The translations under genes were made by a program, and so were the position numbers. The notes under the pieces were generated by a model. It worked only from the letters and a program-made list of their open reading frames with translations, did no database searches and was not told where the DNA came from. Positions 13,873-14,945 of a stretch of 14,945 bases of DNA are shown here, piece by piece. The stretch's first letter is position 1. Every line of letters begins with the position of its first letter. Origin of the DNA: Peptococcaceae bacterium (lineage in GTDB: Bacteria > Bacillota > Peptococcia > DRI-13 > UBA5745); contig JAISDM010000157.1 of the NCBI GenBank assembly GCA_031264885.1, positions 1-14,945 of the forward strand. Reading direction: 5' to 3'.

Positions 13873-13962
13873 GTTTTCAGATGGTCCCGGGCGGCGGAAT
13901 GCCGCCCCTACGGCGCCATGAATGGGATGCGTCTTGTAGGGGCGGCATTCTGCCGCCCGTCT
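13873..13962. repeat. Compound palindromic repeat R5 (opposite orientation)
   Basis: On the reverse strand it reads as the family: hairpin GGGCGGCA-GAA-TGCCGCCC (13936-13959), spacer GACGCATCCCATTCATGG, GTAGGGGCGG hairpin (13888-13911), then GGGACCATCTGAAAAC at the distal end. Relative to R2-R4 it is inverted. Together with R4 and the GTCATTC unit it fills the 379-base gap between the dehydrogenase and MATE genes, in which I see no gene. Confidence 0.82.
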
Positions 13963-13992
13963 TTGGTATGCGCCGCACCCCGTCAAGCGCAG

Positions 13993-14838
13993 TCATTCCA
14001 GCATCAGCTTTGACATTGCCTTGAATTCCAGAGATATACAAACGATTACACATAGAATTGAGGCGCTGTCCGCGATCGGACCGGCGTAAACAATACCGTC
14101 CAGTCCAAGAAACCTCGGCAGTATAAGCAATAGAGGCAACAGAAATATGCCCTGCCGCGTCATCGTTATGAACAGCGCTTTATAGGCTTTGCCAATAGAC
14201 GCGAAGAACGTTGTGGCGAGGGGCTGCATACCGTAGAAACAAACCATCATCAAATAAACGCGCATATACCGCTCTCCGAACAGATAATACTGCTTGTCGC
14301 CGGAGCCGAATATACTGATTAATTGTCTGGGGAACAACTGGAAGCACGCGAAGAACACCAACGAAATACAGATCACCGCCGCTGTCGCGAGTTTATAGGT
14401 CGCTTTCACCCTTGTGTAGTTTTTGGCCCCGTAATTAAATCCGCATATCGGCTGCGCGCCCGTCGCTATGCCTATGCAGAAAGCGGTCACAGTCGCGTTC
14501 AGTTTGGTGATTACGCCGACGACCGCGATGGGTATATCGCTTCCGTAAACGCTAGCCGCGCCATAGACGCGCAATGTATTATTCATTGTGACTTGAACGA
14601 CCATCGCCATAAAATGATTCAGAAAACCGGGAACGCCAAGCTTCACTATCGCTTTAACGCTGTCAATATTCAGCCTCATTTGTTTGAGAGTCAGCTTCAC
14701 ACTTCTAAACCGAAGCATGTATCTTCCCGCGATTATAAACGTGACTATCTGACTGATCACAGTCGCGATTCCGGCGCCCGCAATCCCCATTTCAAGGACA
14801 AAAATAAAAATTAATGAAAGAATAATATTAAGGACTCG
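13993..14838 (-). pseudogene. 5'-truncated MATE-family multidrug efflux transporter
   Basis: The frame encodes about 280 residues corresponding to the C-terminal ~60% of a MATE (MatE) transporter, which normally has ~450 residues and 12 helices and exports drugs using Na+ or H+ gradients. Family features include MGIAGAGIATVISQI, LGVPGFLNHFM, GAQPICGFNYGAKNY and the LFGERYMRVYL helix, with a normal C-terminus SKLMLE. The ATG at 14790 is not a real start: it has no ribosome binding site and MATE-like sequence (LNIILSLIFIFVLE) continues upstream in frame to ~14830, where the inverted repeat begins and a stop (14839-14841) follows. The N-terminal half is missing, so transport activity is unlikely. 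It converges with the dehydrogenase gene. Confidence 0.85.
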
Positions 14839-14858
14839 TTAAACAATAATCTGCGATT
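14831..14858. repeat. Right arm of the 28-bp inverted repeat
   Basis: It is the reverse complement of bases 1-28 with one mismatch. Its inner edge (AGGACTCGTT) coincides with the point where MATE homology stops, which makes it the visible boundary of a repeat that interrupts that gene. Sequence of the same repeat probably continues to the window end. Confidence 0.85.
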
Positions 14859-14945
14859 TTTCACTTGCCCTTTCGCCGCCGGACTGCGTTGTCGTCAGTC
14901 GCCATACCACTGCGGGTATGCCTCCTTCCTCCGCCTTGTCCGACG
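14859..14945. repeat. Continuation of the interrupting repeat, possible structured RNA
   Basis: No gene-like reading frame is visible. Two small hairpins occur: GACTG/CAGTC (14882-14886 and 14896-14900) and CATACC-ACTGCG-GGTATG (14903-14920). On the minus strand the tract ends AAAGGGCAAGTG and then enters the 28-bp arm. It is presumably part of a dispersed repeat cut by the window end. I do not recognise it as a known insertion-sequence end or known RNA family. Confidence 0.45.

Noticed and set aside
5141..13962. CRISPR array or phage attachment interpretation of the repeats
   Set aside because: The copies are dispersed singly between unrelated genes, vary in structure and orientation, and have no regular spacers or cas genes.
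14788..14790. ATG at 14790 as a genuine MATE start
   Set aside because: There is no ribosome binding site, and transporter-like sequence continues upstream in frame, so this Met is internal.

Overview
This window looks like chromosomal DNA from an anaerobic Gram-positive-type bacterium, most likely a clostridial Bacillota. The signs are strong GGAGG-type ribosome binding sites before nearly every gene, a FeoA/FeoB iron(II) pair, an ECF transporter S-component, a membrane-anchored sortase, a tRNA-Arg(CCT) with encoded CCA, and moderately GC-rich coding DNA. Genus cannot be read from the sequence alone.

Layout, left to right. (1) 1-28 is one arm of an inverted repeat whose other arm is at 14831-14858. 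(2) 35-990, minus strand: a small operon of a VapB/AbrB-like antitoxin, a PIN-domain (VapC-like) toxin and a DUF1902/HicB-like protein, with its own promoter and a candidate operator. (3) 1092-2933, minus: a GAF-GGDEF-EAL protein with a degenerate GGDEF signature and an intact EAL site. (4) 3018-5128, plus: feoA-feoB. (5) 5141-5261: a compound palindromic repeat between the convergent feoB and mnmG; the stop codon and last ~20 codons of mnmG lie inside it. (6) 5197-8620, minus: mnmG, a SUFU-domain gene, tadA and tRNA-Arg(CCT), a tRNA-centred group. (7) 8710-10241, plus: an orphan sortase and an ECF S-component. (8) 10271-11383, plus: palindromic repeats running in frame into a 5'-truncated AAA ATPase, followed by a 22-codon remnant of an overlapping partner gene, probably a decayed two-gene defence-type module. 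(9) 11559-13613, plus: an aldo/keto reductase and a zinc-dependent alcohol dehydrogenase in one operon. (10) 13614-13992: a repeat-rich spacer. (11) 13993-14838, minus: the C-terminal part of a MATE transporter, cut off exactly at the boundary of the second inverted-repeat arm. (12) 14859-14945: more of that repeat, with no gene.

The main unusual theme is repeat biology. At least five copies (R1-R5) of a ~100-135 bp element made of two mutually complementary GC hairpins sit in the intergenic spaces. One supplies the end of mnmG, one is fused in frame to a broken ATPase, one is flanked by a 13-bp duplication of the tRNA-Arg 3' end (as expected of a target-site duplication), and one has lost exactly one hairpin. 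A second palindrome family built on GTCATTC/GAATGAC occurs twice. I see no intact, clearly new defence or biosynthetic system. The strongest leads are the mobile-looking repeat family and the remnant ATPase pair.
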